Assembly: GCF_010389155.1 (NCBI RefSeq)
Contig: NC_057768.1
Span: 14,816,501-14,880,500, forward strand
Direction of reading: 5' to 3'
DNA length: 64,000 bases
Origin: Erigeron canadensis
Taxonomy: Eukaryota; Streptophyta; Magnoliopsida; Asterales; Asteraceae
The number at the start of each line of letters is the position of its first letter. The first letter of the stretch is position 1. This document shows, one piece after another, positions 33,937 through 45,577 of this stretch. The notes below the pieces were generated by a model. That model was not told where the DNA came from. It ran no database searches and saw only the letters and a list, made by a program, of their open reading frames with translations. A program made the position numbers and the translations under genes.

Positions 33937-35496
33937 ATAGCATCAAATTTTCAAAACCAAGAGTCAATCGGTATTTCACCTAAACCTACTAAAATGTATG
34001 TTCCATCCACATTTTTGGAAAAACAAATAGAAGATTTACAACAAAAGGTGAATTCTCAACAACAAGTCATTGACCATCTCAAGTCTCAAAATCAAAGTTC
34101 AGAGAATAAATTAATTGATGTAGACACCAAAAAAGTTTGTGTGAATGTTTCTACTCAAACTTATCTAAGTGCTGAAGTAGACCATTCCACTCAGACTACT
34201 TGTGTTTCATCTACTGATTCTTCCACCCAGACCTTGACTGATTCTCTTGAGTGTTCATGTCAAACTGCTGCTACTTTTGCTGATGATTATGTGCAATCTG
34301 ATTTATCTAATGACGAACTTGCACATAGTTTAGTTTTGATATGGTACTACTATAGGTTCTTCACTTGTGATTCTCTTGAAAAGTTAGTTGTTCACCCTAA
34401 GCTTAGTGCTAGTATAGGTGTTGATACTGCTACTCTAATTTCTTGTGAAACCAAAGATGTGTCAGTTCAAGTTGATCTAATTCCTAAGACTACCCATAGT
34501 GTGAAGTTGGATACCAAGATTCCTGATTTTTCAAAAATCTCTCCGGTTAAACCTTTTACAAAAGATGATTTTGATAAATTCATGGAGGGAGAATATGCTT
34601 TTGATTCTGAAACTGAGAAAAAGATTGAATCTACCAAAATCAAAGTTGAATTAAAAGAGGAATCTCCAAAATTGTTTACCAAAGATCCAACTTCATATTA
34701 TTCAGAGAAACGAGTTATTCCAAAAGTTGTCAAGACTGAACCAAAGACTGTCAAAAAACCAAGAATTAATAAGTTAAAAAAAAAGTGGCCTACCCCAGAA
34801 AAGCATGTCAAAACCAAACAAGTTGAGACCATTCCCAAAATCAAATACAACAAAGTGAAGCTTCTGGAAATCAATTCAAATGTTTCTTCATCTAACTCTC
34901 AATCTAGTTCATTACCTAAAGTATCAAAATCTAGCTCAGTTTTTCTAACTAGGGATGCTTCAAATGGTGCAACTAGGTATAGGGATAGATATGGCTGGTT
35001 TTCTCATGATAAACCTAAGAAACAAGAAGTTTCCGCACCTCCAAAAGAGTCTAAAAAGATAAAAGTGCTTGAAAACTCTCGTTCTAATCTTCTTAGTGTA
35101 AATCCAACAGGTGGAAAGAGCTTGATTAGTGAGTCTAAATGGGTAGCTAAGTTTTTAGTACCTAAGATCACTAAAGTTGAGAAAAGGAAGAAAAGGCAAA
35201 GGAGAAAAGCGGGTAGTAAGAAGAAGCTTGTTCCTGATGTGTCAAACAATTTATCTTTTAAATCCTCTTTGAAAAACAATGTTAATGGTGCTAAGGCTAA
35301 GCCTTGTGATGTTGTAAACAATGTTAATTCTCGTGTGTATGGTTTGAATGGTGGTAGACATGTTACTTTTGATTTGAGTGTTAATGTTCGTTGGTTTAAT
35401 CCAAATGTGCTTGTTGATAATGTGCTTGTTAATGCCTATGTTGATACTAAAGCATTTTGTATGCGTATCCTAAGTTATATACCCTGCCTGTTTTAA
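33937..35496 (+). pseudogene. Copia B gag extension (coiled coil plus TQT-motif array)
   Basis: Same frame as gag, downstream of the TAA at 33934; an ATG at 33994 begins a 500-codon open frame. Residues 7-35 are coiled coil ('FLEKQIEDLQQKVNSQQQ'). TQT/CQT motifs then fall at residues 54-56, 66-68, 78-80 and 89-91, spaced 11-12 residues, with a later SVQVD near residue 157. The rest is Lys/Ser-rich and basic, with 'KRKKRQRRKAGSKKK' near residue 405 resembling a nuclear localisation or RNA-binding signal. It ends at 35496 after a frameshift close to the protease. The TQT array resembles LC8 dynein-light-chain docking sites; this is inference. Confidence 0.7.
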
Positions 35497-35553
35497 CTAA
35501 CCACAAAGGACCCGTCTTCAAGTGGGTACCTAAAGTTGGTTAATTCTATTTGA
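35497..35553 (+). other. Frameshifted junction between gag extension and protease of copia B
   Basis: The expected 'NHKGPVFKWVPKVG' strand is found here in another frame (+2 relative to gag) and then stops. The protease frame is the gag frame again, opening after a TGA at about 35551-35553. There is no ATG at the opening, so the polyprotein could only be made by readthrough or frameshifting in an ancestor. Confidence 0.55.
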
Positions 35554-37932
35554 TTGCAGGAAATAACCATCTGTGTTTGGATACTCGATTCCGGGTGTTC
35601 AAAACACATGTCTGGCACTAAAGCATTGCTCAAGAACTTTATCAAACGATTCATGGGAACTGTTCGATTTGGTAACAACAATTTCGCTCCTATCTTAGGC
35701 TATGGTGATATTGAAGGCAATGGAATTGTCATTAAGAAAGTTCACTATGTTGAAGGATTAAGTCATAACTTGTTCAGTGTTGGACAATTCTGTGACAACA
35801 ATCTTCAAGTTCTTTTTCGACAATCTCTTTGCAAAGTTCAAACTCTAGATGGAGTTGACATTTTGTGTGGCGACCGTGATGATAACCTTTTTACCGTTAA
35901 TCTCGATGATAACCAACCAACTGATAATATTTGTCTCATTTCGAAAGCTACATCAAAGAATTCTTGGTTGTGGCATAGAAGGCTTTCTCACCTAAACTTT
36001 CCTACCATCAATACTTTGGTCAACAAGCATCTTGTTGAAGGCTTGCCAGACTATAAGTATGAAAGTGAGCATGTGTGTCGTTCTTGTGCTGTTGGGAAGA
36101 TTAAACGAGCTTCTCATAAACCCAAGAAATCTCCAAATTCATTAGCACCTCTTCATTTGCTTCACATGGATCTTTGTGGACCGATGAAAGTACAAAGCCG
36201 AAATGGGAAGAAATACATCTTGGTTATTGTTGATGAAACAACTCAAACTTTGATCGATTTCATCACTTCTACTCAAGTAAATCTTCAACTTCCAGTCCGT
36301 TACATCAGATCAGATAACGGAACTGAGTTCAAAAATGTCGTGTTTGATGAATTTTGTAAATCCAGAGGCATTACTCACCAATTCTCTGCGGTTCGTACCC
36401 CACAACAAAATGGTGTAGTTGAAAGGAGAAATAGAACGCTTGTGGAAGCTGCAAGAACCATGCTTGCCTATTCTAAGTTACCTTCCAATATGTGGGCTGA
36501 AGCTGTTGACACTGCTTGTCACACTCAGAATCGGTCCATTGTTAATGAGCGTTTTGAGAAGACTCCTTATGAGGTTGTTAACAAACGGAAACCCAACATC
36601 AACTATTTTCATATCTTTGGGTGTGTTTGTTATACTCTGAATGATCAGGAAAATCTTAGAAAGTTCGAGAAGAAATGTGATAAAGGTTACTTTGTTGGTT
36701 ATTCCAAGACATCGATTGCCTACCGAATCTACAATCGCCGAACAAATACGGTTCAAGAAACAATGAATGTTTGGTTTGATGAGATATCGGGCATGATCTT
36801 TGAGCAAGAAAGTTTGCTACCAACAAGTAATGATCCAAGTGCTTCAAGTACTTCATCAAGAACTTCTACTTTAGCATCTAAATTCAAGAAGTTTCCAGCT
36901 CCAACAAGTGATGAGTTAGATATTCTTTTTGAAGAATTCTACAATTCTAAACCGATTCATGATGAAGAACCTCAAGTCATCGTTGAACCAGTTTCAAACA
37001 ATGATCCAGTTCCTGACAACCATCATGAATCATCATCAAGTTCTTCTGAGCAAAATGCTACTTCTTCAAGTAGTAGTTCTTCATCCTCTTCTAATGATTC
37101 TTCTTCTCAATCCTCTCCTGATAATTCTTCTCCAGTGAATGTTCAAGAACAACCTAACCAATTTACCCAGACTACCAATCCGATAAACACTCCAAATGTA
37201 TATGTGCCTCTTGATTTTGATCATCCATCTTACGAGGAAGCTGTTATACCAAGCTATGATACCACCTCTCAGCAAAACTTTGGTTTTAATGATGATGATG
37301 TTGATGTCAATCAACAAGATCCTCTTCCTCATGATCGCAAATGGTCACGTATGCGAAAAGATCATCCTACAGATCAAATCATTGGAGATCCACAAGCCGG
37401 AGTAACTACTCGTACTTCAGTGAATGAGTATCTGGTTGCACTTTCTCTTAGCAACATTGAACCCAAAATTGTTTCTAAACCTCTTCAAGATCTAGAATGG
37501 GTTAAAGCTATGCAAGACGAACTCGCTCAGTTTGAAAGACTGAAAGTTTGGAGATTAGTTCCAAATCCAAGAAAAGATGAACTTATTGGCACAAAGTGGA
37601 TTTTCAAGAACAAGAAAGATGAGAATGGAGTGGTAGTAAGGAACAAAGCTCGATTAGTTGCAAAGGGTTATTGCCAACAACCTGGTGTTGACTTCAACGA
37701 AACTTTTGCTCCAGTTGCAAGAATGGAAGCCATTCGGATTTTCTTAGCTTATGCTACATTCAGAAACTTCACTGTGTTTCAAATGGATGTGAAGACAGCT
37801 TTCTTGAATGGTGATCTCAAAGAAGAAGTTTACGTTGAACAACCAGAAGGTTTTGTTGATCCCAAAAGGCCAAACCATGTCTACAGGTTAGACAAGGCTC
37901 TCTACGGTCTTAAGCAAGCACCCCGAGCATGA
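35554..37932 (+). pseudogene. Copia B protease, integrase and RT N-terminal half
   Basis: An open frame of 792 codons without an ATG start. Protease active site '[11 protein letters not shown]' lies at residues about 11-21. The HHCC domain is '[12 protein letters not shown]' with '[12 protein letters not shown]'. The integrase triad is Asp in 'HMDLCGPM', Asp in 'RSDNGTEF' and Glu in '[10 protein letters not shown]'. A Ser-rich low-complexity linker near residues 425-545 precedes RT ('[12 protein letters not shown]', '[12 protein letters not shown]', '[11 protein letters not shown]'). It ends at TGA 37930-37932, where the family has TGG (Trp). The same TGA is in the second copy (51667-51669). 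Confidence 0.9.
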
Positions 37933-38986
37933 TATGATTCCTTATCTACTTTCTTGATTAAAGGTGGCTTTACCAAAGGCACAATTGACCCTACCCTATT
38001 CTTTCGCAAACAAGGTAAGCATGTTCTTCTTGTCCAAATATATGTTGATGACATTATCTTTGGGTCAACCAGTCAAACATTTTGCCGAAACTTTTCATCT
38101 CTAATAGTTAATCATTTTGAAATGAGCATGATTGGGGAAATGAACTACTTTTTGGGTCTTCAAATCAAACAACTACCAAATGGTATTTTCATATCACAAG
38201 GTAAGTACATTTATGACATGTTGAAAAAGTTTGATATGACTACTTGTTCTTCAATTTCAACTCCAATGGCTGCTCGTACAAGTATTAATGCTGATAAAAA
38301 TGGGAAACCATTTGACCAAAAGAGATATAGAAGTATGATTGGTTCATTGTTGTATCTTACAGCATCTCGCCCAGATATAATGTTTGCAACATGATGTGTG
38401 CTAGGTATCAAGCTTCTCCAACTGATTTACATTTTCAAACTGTGAAACGAATATTTTGTTATCTGAAGGGTACACCCAATTTAGGTCTCTGGTATCCAAG
38501 GGATACTGGATTCAATTTAACTGCCTATTCAGATGCAGATCATGCCGGTTGTAAGCTTGATCGCAAGAGCACTTCTGATACTTTACAATTTTTGGGTGAT
38601 AAAATTGTGTGTTGGTCTTCCAAGAAACAAAACTGTGTGTCACTATCAACAGCCAAAGCTGAATATGTAGCTGCGGCTAGTGGTGTGCTCAAGTGTTATG
38701 GATGAAGACTCAGCTTACTAATTATGGTCTGAAATATGATCATATTCCCATCTATTGTGATTCTCAAAGTGCCATTGCTATTGCAGTCAATTCAGTAAAT
38801 CACTCTCGGTCAAAGCATATAGATGTGAGATATCATTTTCTCAAAGATCATATTGAGAAATGTGACATCGAACTCTATTTTGTGGGAACTGACTAACAAC
38901 TTGTAGATTTGTTCACTAAACCATTGGATGAGAAAAGGTTTAACTTTCTGATCTCTAAACTTGGCATGTTAAATCTTGAACCTTAA
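37933..38986 (+). pseudogene. Copia B RT C-terminal half and RNase H
   Basis: Same frame after the TGA: '[12 protein letters not shown]' (RT catalytic Asp pair, about 38035-38070) and 'SMIGSLLYLTASRPDIMFAT' up to a stop at 38394. RNase H then continues in a shifted frame from about 38391 ('AYSDADHAGC', 'STAKAEYVAA'). In that segment 'AKAEY' has Lys where 'AEAEY' is usual, but the catalytic Glu remains. It shifts again near 38693 ('CDSQSAI', 'HIDVRYHFLKDH'). A TAA at 38894-38896 precedes 'DLFTKPLDEKRFN' and the final TAA at 38984-38986. The 38693 shift is a one-base deletion absent from the second copy, so probably an assembly error; the TAA is shared. Confidence 0.85.
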
Positions 38987-41756
38987 CTTATTTTGTTCTT
39001 GATACATTCTTGAAAAAAAAAATACAAAATCTGAAAAGACAAAAATCAAATACAAAAATATAAAGTTTTGAAAAATAACAAAAAGATTTCCTTTATTTTT
39101 TTCTTTATCTTTGTGGCTTACATATACTAAGTATGTAACCTGTGCTTTAACGATTTATTTATTTCAAAATGACTTATACATACTCTGTGTATAACCGTTC
39201 TTAAAAAGTTTTATTTATTTCAAAAGATTTATTTTTCTTTTCAAAAGTTTTGTTATTCTCAATTGTTGATATGAGAAGCGACGGATTGAACGCCTTTGTG
39301 TACTCCCTAGTTGTCTCATCTTGAACAATTGATTGAGTTAAATTTGTGCTTAAATGTTTTATTTGCATCCAACTTGTTGATGTAAGATGCGAAGGATTCA
39401 ACGCCTTTGTGTACTCCCTAGTAGTCTTACTAGGAACATTGTTGTTGACGCAAAACTTTGTGTTTCTTAAAATTGTTCACTTTTAGACTCTCAAATTTTT
39501 TTCCATGTATATATCACAACAAAGATTTTACTCTAGTTGAATTCACAAAAACCAAATTTTTGCTCTACCTTCATGAAATTTTTTAAAGTCTACCTTTGCA
39601 TAGATTAAGGGGAGTTTGTGATTTCAAAAGGTTCAAACTTCAAATGGTTTTCAAATCATTTTCTTATACACATTTGATGATTTTCAAATGATTTTCATCA
39701 AATGAAGTTCGGTGTTTAGTTTGCACATGAGCGATCATTCACTCCATGAACTTCATCATCACCGATGAGTTCTAACCCCGGATATTCAATTATTTAGATT
39801 GTAAGGGTATTTTGAGTAATGATGTTTCGTGCAAATAAGATGGAGAGAGTAAAGTCGAAAAGTGAGAGGTTATGGTGATATGTTGTGTGAAAGGGTTAAA
39901 AAAATGACACCCTTCCCTAAATTTCTCAAAATCGCCGGGTAAAACATATTTAGATCGGATGTCATTTGTTGATATCTCGATAAAGACTTCATGGACCCAG
40001 TGAAGCGATGCACATTTTACCTAACCACTCAAGTGTTTTTAACAAATACTTGTTTCATTTCTCACGGAGATTTTTCACATTTTTATTGACTCTTCATTAG
40101 GAAGATGTTGATATTGAAAAAGGGCTACATTCTGCTCCAGTCCCCGACTTCATTTCATCATGTTGTGTCTAGAGCTATCTTGCTTGATCATTAATTGATC
40201 TTCTTATTTTTCTTAAGACACATTGAGTCATATCTTTGTGATATTATTGCATATCTATGTGATATAGCCGGAACATTTGTAGTGATATCTTAATTGATAT
40301 TCCAATGATCAAATGGAAATCCTACCAATGCTAATATCTTTTCCAACGTTGAACGTAGGTCTCATAATTACATTTATGTGATTATTGAGTGAACGAGAAG
40401 TCTATCAGTGACCTCGGATGTTTCCTAAAAGTCTTTAAGGATAATAGATTGTGGTTATCGAACGCTTAGGTGACACTGACCATGATTTCTATTCTTTGAA
40501 GCAATCTCGTAGTTGAAAAGCTACAAGACGAACTATGTTAGAAAATTGCTTTGTGCATAATTCAATGATACATAGGAAATCCGAAAAATGTCATACATTT
40601 CTCGGTCATTTCATTAATCTTTTGATTTTTGAACATGTTAACGGATCATCCTTATCCGGTTTTTCCATTTCTCATCTCACAAACACAAAAACACCAATAT
40701 CATACTATAACATTTGTATCAACAACTTCAACCTTACATTTTAGTTACCCTTAGGATTCTTTGGGTTAGGACTATTGAATTGGGTTGATGGTGTTTTGAT
40801 ATTTCCATGCAAATCTAGTTTTAACTTTTGATTTCTTTTCGTATTCGATCAATCAATGTTTGCATAATGACATTGGTTCCCAACTTTGTCATTATGAGGG
40901 GGAGAAAAAGATTATGATGATGATTGAGAAAGAAATCTTTGAGCTTGATTTGTGCAACATGGAGTAGTAAGAAGGTTGTAGTGAGTGTATGGAGGTTACG
41001 GAAAGATGAGAATATTAGTGTATGGGATTGATGGGAAAACTTGCAATTAATGGAATTTCAGTCAATTGAGCTCAGATTTTCAGATTTGAGTTGTTCATTT
41101 CAGAATGAGTTCTTGTTTAAAAAAAAAAGGATATGATGTTCAAAATGCTTTATGTTCATGAATTGAGGGGGAGCATGATTAATTCAATTTGTTCAAAAGT
41201 TTACTCTCCAAAGTGTTTAAGTCAAAATGACAAAGATCAAAGCTACAAAAGTTGAAAGATTGATTGGAAGATTCAAGACAAAGAAGTAAGCTTCGAAAGA
41301 GTCTTCATCAACACATTTCATTCAAGATCTTCAAAGTCATATAATAATACTTGATCAAGAAGCTTCAATGCATATATCAAGGGGGAGAGTTTAAGTTTTT
41401 GATACTTCATTCCAAGGAAACAAATTTCATTCAAGAATCGAAGATTGAAGAACCAAAGCCAAATTTATACCTTCCGCACTTCAAAAGACAACTCTGATTC
41501 ATGGTTCAACAATTTCAAAGATTCTAGACTCATTCATTTTATTCTCTGTTCAAAAAGAACATTGAGAATTTCATCATGTTTTAACTACAAGAAGTCCAAG
41601 ACCAAGATTGATTCAAGTTCTCCAGAGACAATGAGAAAGCTTTGAAGACTTGTTTCATCACACCAATTGTCTTCACCATCGGGCTCATCAACTTAATTCC
41701 TACAAGACAAAATAACACGTACTTCATTCATTACAATATATCACTAAGGGGGAGAA
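38987..41756 (+). other. Copia B long non-coding region after pol
   Basis: 2.77 kb with no protein-like ORF between RNase H and the 3' LTR. It holds the imperfect repeats at 39110-39230 and 39268-39432. It ends with the polypurine tract AAGGGGGAGAA (41746-41756). Other elements with long 3' regions carry an additional ORF here; this one shows no trace that I can recognise. Confidence 0.65.
39110..39432 (+). repeat. Two sets of imperfect tandem repeats in the copia B 3' region
   Basis: Set one: 'TACATATACTAAGTATGTA' and 'TATACATACTCTGTGTATA', each near-palindromic and followed by TTTATTTATTTCAAAA, about 60 bases apart. Set two: 'GATATGAGAAGCGACGGATT' (39268) and 'GATGTAAGATGCGAAGGATT' (39379), each followed by CAACGCCTTTGTG/GAACGCCTTTGTG and TACTCCCTAGT, about 111 bases apart. 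Confidence 0.7.
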
Positions 41757-42063
41757 TGTTAGAAATCCAAAATAGTGATAAATTGTAATTTAAGTTAGTG
41801 GACGTTGTTGTTGTTAAGACATGGTGAAATGATTTCTAAGGTTGAGGGACTAGGAGTGTCAATTAGCTTAATTGTAGATTTAGACTATAAATACCCTCAA
41901 CTCCTTAGAAATCATAAGCCTTTGATCCATTTTACATACAACTTAATCCAGATCGTTCTCTCTCTCTCTCTCTCTCTCTAGAAATCACACACACTAAACA
42001 CACAAGAACACACACACTTGAACCGCCATTGTTGAGATCGAATCAAGAGCAGAAATCGTGTTA
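41757..42063 (+). repeat. Copia B 3' LTR, cut off by the assembly gap
   Basis: Begins TGTTAGAAATCC after the polypurine tract and reads to within about five bases of the expected LTR end before the N run. It has TATAAATA at 41886-41893, set inside a potential hairpin: arms 41829-41848 and 41894-41915, 20-bp complementary with a 2-base bulge. Confidence 0.85.
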
Positions 42064-42163
42064 NNNNNNNNNNNNNNNNNNNNNNNNNNNNNNNNNNNNN
42101 NNNNNNNNNNNNNNNNNNNNNNNNNNNNNNNNNNNNNNNNNNNNNNNNNNNNNNNNNNNNNNN
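42064..42163. other. Assembly gap, 100 N
   Basis: Exactly 100 undetermined bases, the conventional length for a gap of unknown size. Any ORF drawn through it is meaningless. Confidence 0.98.
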
Positions 42164-44615
42164 CTTTTCTCCATCCCCTTCACTATTACTTGTTAATTGC
42201 TTCCACCTGTCCATTAGCCTGCGGGGGTGTATAGGATGTGAACATTCTATGATGTTGAGTCTCTTGCGAACCTCCGAAAATGCCCCCTTTACGATTGTTT
42301 CCACTATCTGAGACGATCGTCTGTGGCAATCCAAATCGGTATATTATATATTCTCAGATGGTGTTTTCAATTGCTTTTACGTCTATCGTGGTCACCGCTT
42401 GGCTTCCACCTATGGTAAGTATCAAGTGCTATGATTAAAATTGACTTTCGAGGGAGTTAGGTAGGGGTCCTATGAGGTCAAACTCTCACTTTGAGAAAGA
42501 CCACCGAGGTGACTGATACATCATGCTTGGGTAGTTTAGGGACATTGCATGTAGCCACACGCTTCCCAATTTGTAGCAATTAATTCATCTTGCTGCATTG
42601 TCGGCCCAAAATATCTAGAAGAAGGGACTTCGTGCTATGACCGGGGTCCTACGTGTAGGCTACATATTCCTCAGTATCTCAAAGACTATTGTTCTGGCAG
42701 CTGGGGCATATAGCGGAGCCATGAATTTGGAAATGCCTTTTTAAAGGTGCCTTATATCAATTATATGTAGTGCTTTATCCATCTTCTGCTGATATATCAT
42801 CTTTGGGAGTACTCCACTTATCAAATACTTTGTTATTGGGGTCATCCAGTTTGTCTTCTTCCTTGTACGAGGCGTTTACTTGCTTTTGTATATTTATCTT
42901 CTTTTATTACTTCTATCAATACTTTCTTTCTATGTGGTCAAATGTTAACAAGGCCAGCTTGCTCAGACACCAGCTTTCTTGTTTTGGTTTCTTTATATGT
43001 TCTCAATGTTGAAGTTGCTATATGCTCAATTAGCTCTCTTGTTTTTTCAAGTATAAAAATAACGTTACTACCCTGGCCTCGTATTCTCCGCTTCCTAGTA
43101 AGCGACTATATGAGAATAGACTATGCTTTAATGCTTCTAATCTTCATGTCTATTGCGAGGTTCAGCCGGTGTTAGTGCTTCAACTCTACCTCATTGTTGG
43201 TTGCCTCGAATTAGAATTTTAGGGCATACGGTAATTCTTCTGATCTGGGTTGACTAGTCTAATCCCGGCACGCAACCTTATGAACTTGATGCCCTATCGA
43301 CGTATAACGCGCAGGTTTAGATTCTACTTCCCATTTACCACAAATGGGTGGGGTTGTAAACGAATTTCCTGTCTCATTGATTTCTGTTATAAAATCTGCC
43401 AAAATTTGTCCTTTATTACACGTCGGGCTGTGTACTCGATTCATAGGCTCCTGGCTCAGTTGCCTATTTTGCCATTCATCCCGACTTTTAAGGTTTCATG
43501 AGTATGTCTTAGCGAGTTTAACTGAGAGTCCATAATAGGATGCCTGTTGATGTACTGGGGAATTTCTAGCTGGTGAAACAAGGGCTAGCACTAGTTTTCA
43601 TCTCTAGGTACCATGCAAGATCTGCTTCGAAAATTAGTTATTGCTTTTGGTCCCTTCTGTAAGTAACACTAGGTGGACATACTCCGTTGAGGCGGCGAGG
43701 TATGTGAATAAAGTTTCTCCTTTTTGGGGGAAGTTAATGTAGGTAACTAAACTATGTTTTCTTCGGTAAAAAGGCATTTACCCTAGTTAGCTTTATATAT
43801 ATGTAAACAAAAACAATGTAGTTTAGGCACAAAGGTTGAATGCCAAATACAAACAGGTACATTAATATAAAGAACAAGACAAAAGACATGCCATTCGCCC
43901 ATAACCACAATGCTAGACACAAAAACAAAGTACCCCTAGCAATCAATAAAAACATAAAAAAAGTAGACCTAATACTTCATGGACAACAAAGTTGCAGGAA
44001 GCTTCCAAATTCTCAACGTACGTTCAATCTCCAATTTTCTTGTAATGAAAAGTGAGTAGCTTAAGAGAAAAGTACTTACAAATCAGCTATGGTTTTGTTA
44101 TCTGTTCGACCACCTCTCCGTTTTAGTCCATTCGAAACTTTTTCGCTGCAAAGTTCTTCAAGGTCTGAAAAATGGTAATAGTTGTCTACTTTTTTCGAGA
44201 GGAAGCGACTTAGCGTTGCAAGCTGTTTTAGGTTTGAACTTCTTTTTGATGGGTTTGCTTGTATGGCTTTGTTTGGTCATATAATTTCCTAGAAATTTTC
44301 CTGCCTCCATTTGAAACAACACTTCTTAGGGTTAAGTTTCTGGATATCTCCAAGGAGGTCATCTCCTGTCTTGCTCTTGATAACCATATCATCAACATAG
44401 GCCTTTAGGTTGCGCCCTATTACTTGTGGAAAGCCGTGTTTATGAGCTGTTGGTAGGTTGCTCCTGCTTTTTTTAGTCGAGGAGCATTTTATGTTACAGA
44501 ATGTGCCTCCGTATGAGTAGAGTGTTCTTCTTTATCTTTTTTGGCCATTCTATTTGATGAACCTTTGTAAGCGTCTAGGAAGCACTGCATTTTGTATTTC
44601 ATTAACGATTCTACT
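42164..44615 (-). repeat. Second assembled copy of the gypsy pol segment (matches 28199-30752)
   Basis: Collinear with 28199-30752, including integrase, RNase H and RT motifs on the minus strand and the CTACT target site (44611-44615). It carries many one- and two-base deletions relative to the first copy, which is why no long frames survive. Read as a duplicated contig end rather than a second element. Confidence 0.85.
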
Positions 44616-44885
44616 TGTTAGAAATCCAATAATAGTGATAAATTGTAATTTAAGTTATGGACGTTGGTGATATTAAGACATGGTGAAATGGTTTCTAAGG
44701 TTGAGGGACTAGGAGTGTCAATTAGCTTAATGGTTTCTAAGCCTTGATCCATTTTACATACAACTTAATCCAGATCGTTTCTCTCTCTCTCTCTTCTTAG
44801 AAAATCAACACACTAAACACACCAAGAACAACACACTTGAAACGATTGTTGAGATCGAATCAAGAGCAGAAATCGTGTTATTACA
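44616..44885 (+). repeat. Copia B 5' LTR, second assembled copy
   Basis: Same TATA-region deletion as 30753-31031, plus small deletions in the CT tract and flanks. Followed by the same variant primer site. Confidence 0.88.
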
Positions 44886-45577
44886 TTTGGTGTCAAAGCA
44901 AAACATCACTTGATATCGATCCATAACTGATTTTGATCAATTTTCATTCAATTCCATTCAATTTCATCAAGAGCAGAATCGTTTTTTTCATATCAAAACA
45001 TCACTCTAGGACGATCTTCATCAAGATCGTTCGTATCTGTTGTAAGTTGGTGTGGTTTGGTGATACTTTGAAGTTGTTGTGATGGGGAATCACACACTTC
45101 TGGCAACGATCATTCTTGATGGGTTTGCTCAAATTCATTCAGACCATCAGAACTAAACTCTGTCCAAATTTTCTTAAAATACTTAGAAAATTTACCAGTC
45201 TTACAAGACGATCTTATACAAGACCGTCTCATTTTCTTCTTCAAATTTCAAGACAATTCCCACAAGATCATTTCATTTCCATTTTTCAGTTTATATTTCA
45301 ACTTTCAATCACTTTCATTCAGTTTCATTTCCATTCCAAAAGACAAAATCATCATTCAATTTCACTTTTAATTCCATACTAATCAAATTTCTCCAAGGTT
45401 CTCAAGACGACTTTCTTGAATCGTCTCATTCTTTTAAAACCTAGGACGATCTGTTTCAATCGTCTTACTTTTCTTCTTCCCAAAACGATATACCTAGGAC
45501 GATCTTCTCCAAGATCTTTCAAATTCTGATATTTTCAACTTTCATTCTAGTTCAAGTTCCAAATCAAATCTCTTTCA
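44886..45577 (+). other. Copia B leader, second assembled copy
   Basis: Same hairpin array as 31046-31755, with scattered missing bases, for example the first 9-bp stem loses a base near 45030. Confidence 0.8.

Noticed and set aside
35540..35560. Spliced intron ending at TTGATTGCAGG before copia B protease
   Set aside because: It resembles a 3' splice site, but no matching donor or branch context is convincing; a stop and frame change explain the junction.
39110..39432. CRISPR-like array
   Set aside because: Only paired, diverged repeats in a plant retrotransposon; no regular repeat-spacer pattern.
41978..42334. Minus-strand ORF running through the N gap
   Set aside because: The frame exists only because N codons are read as open; the flanks come from two unrelated contig ends.
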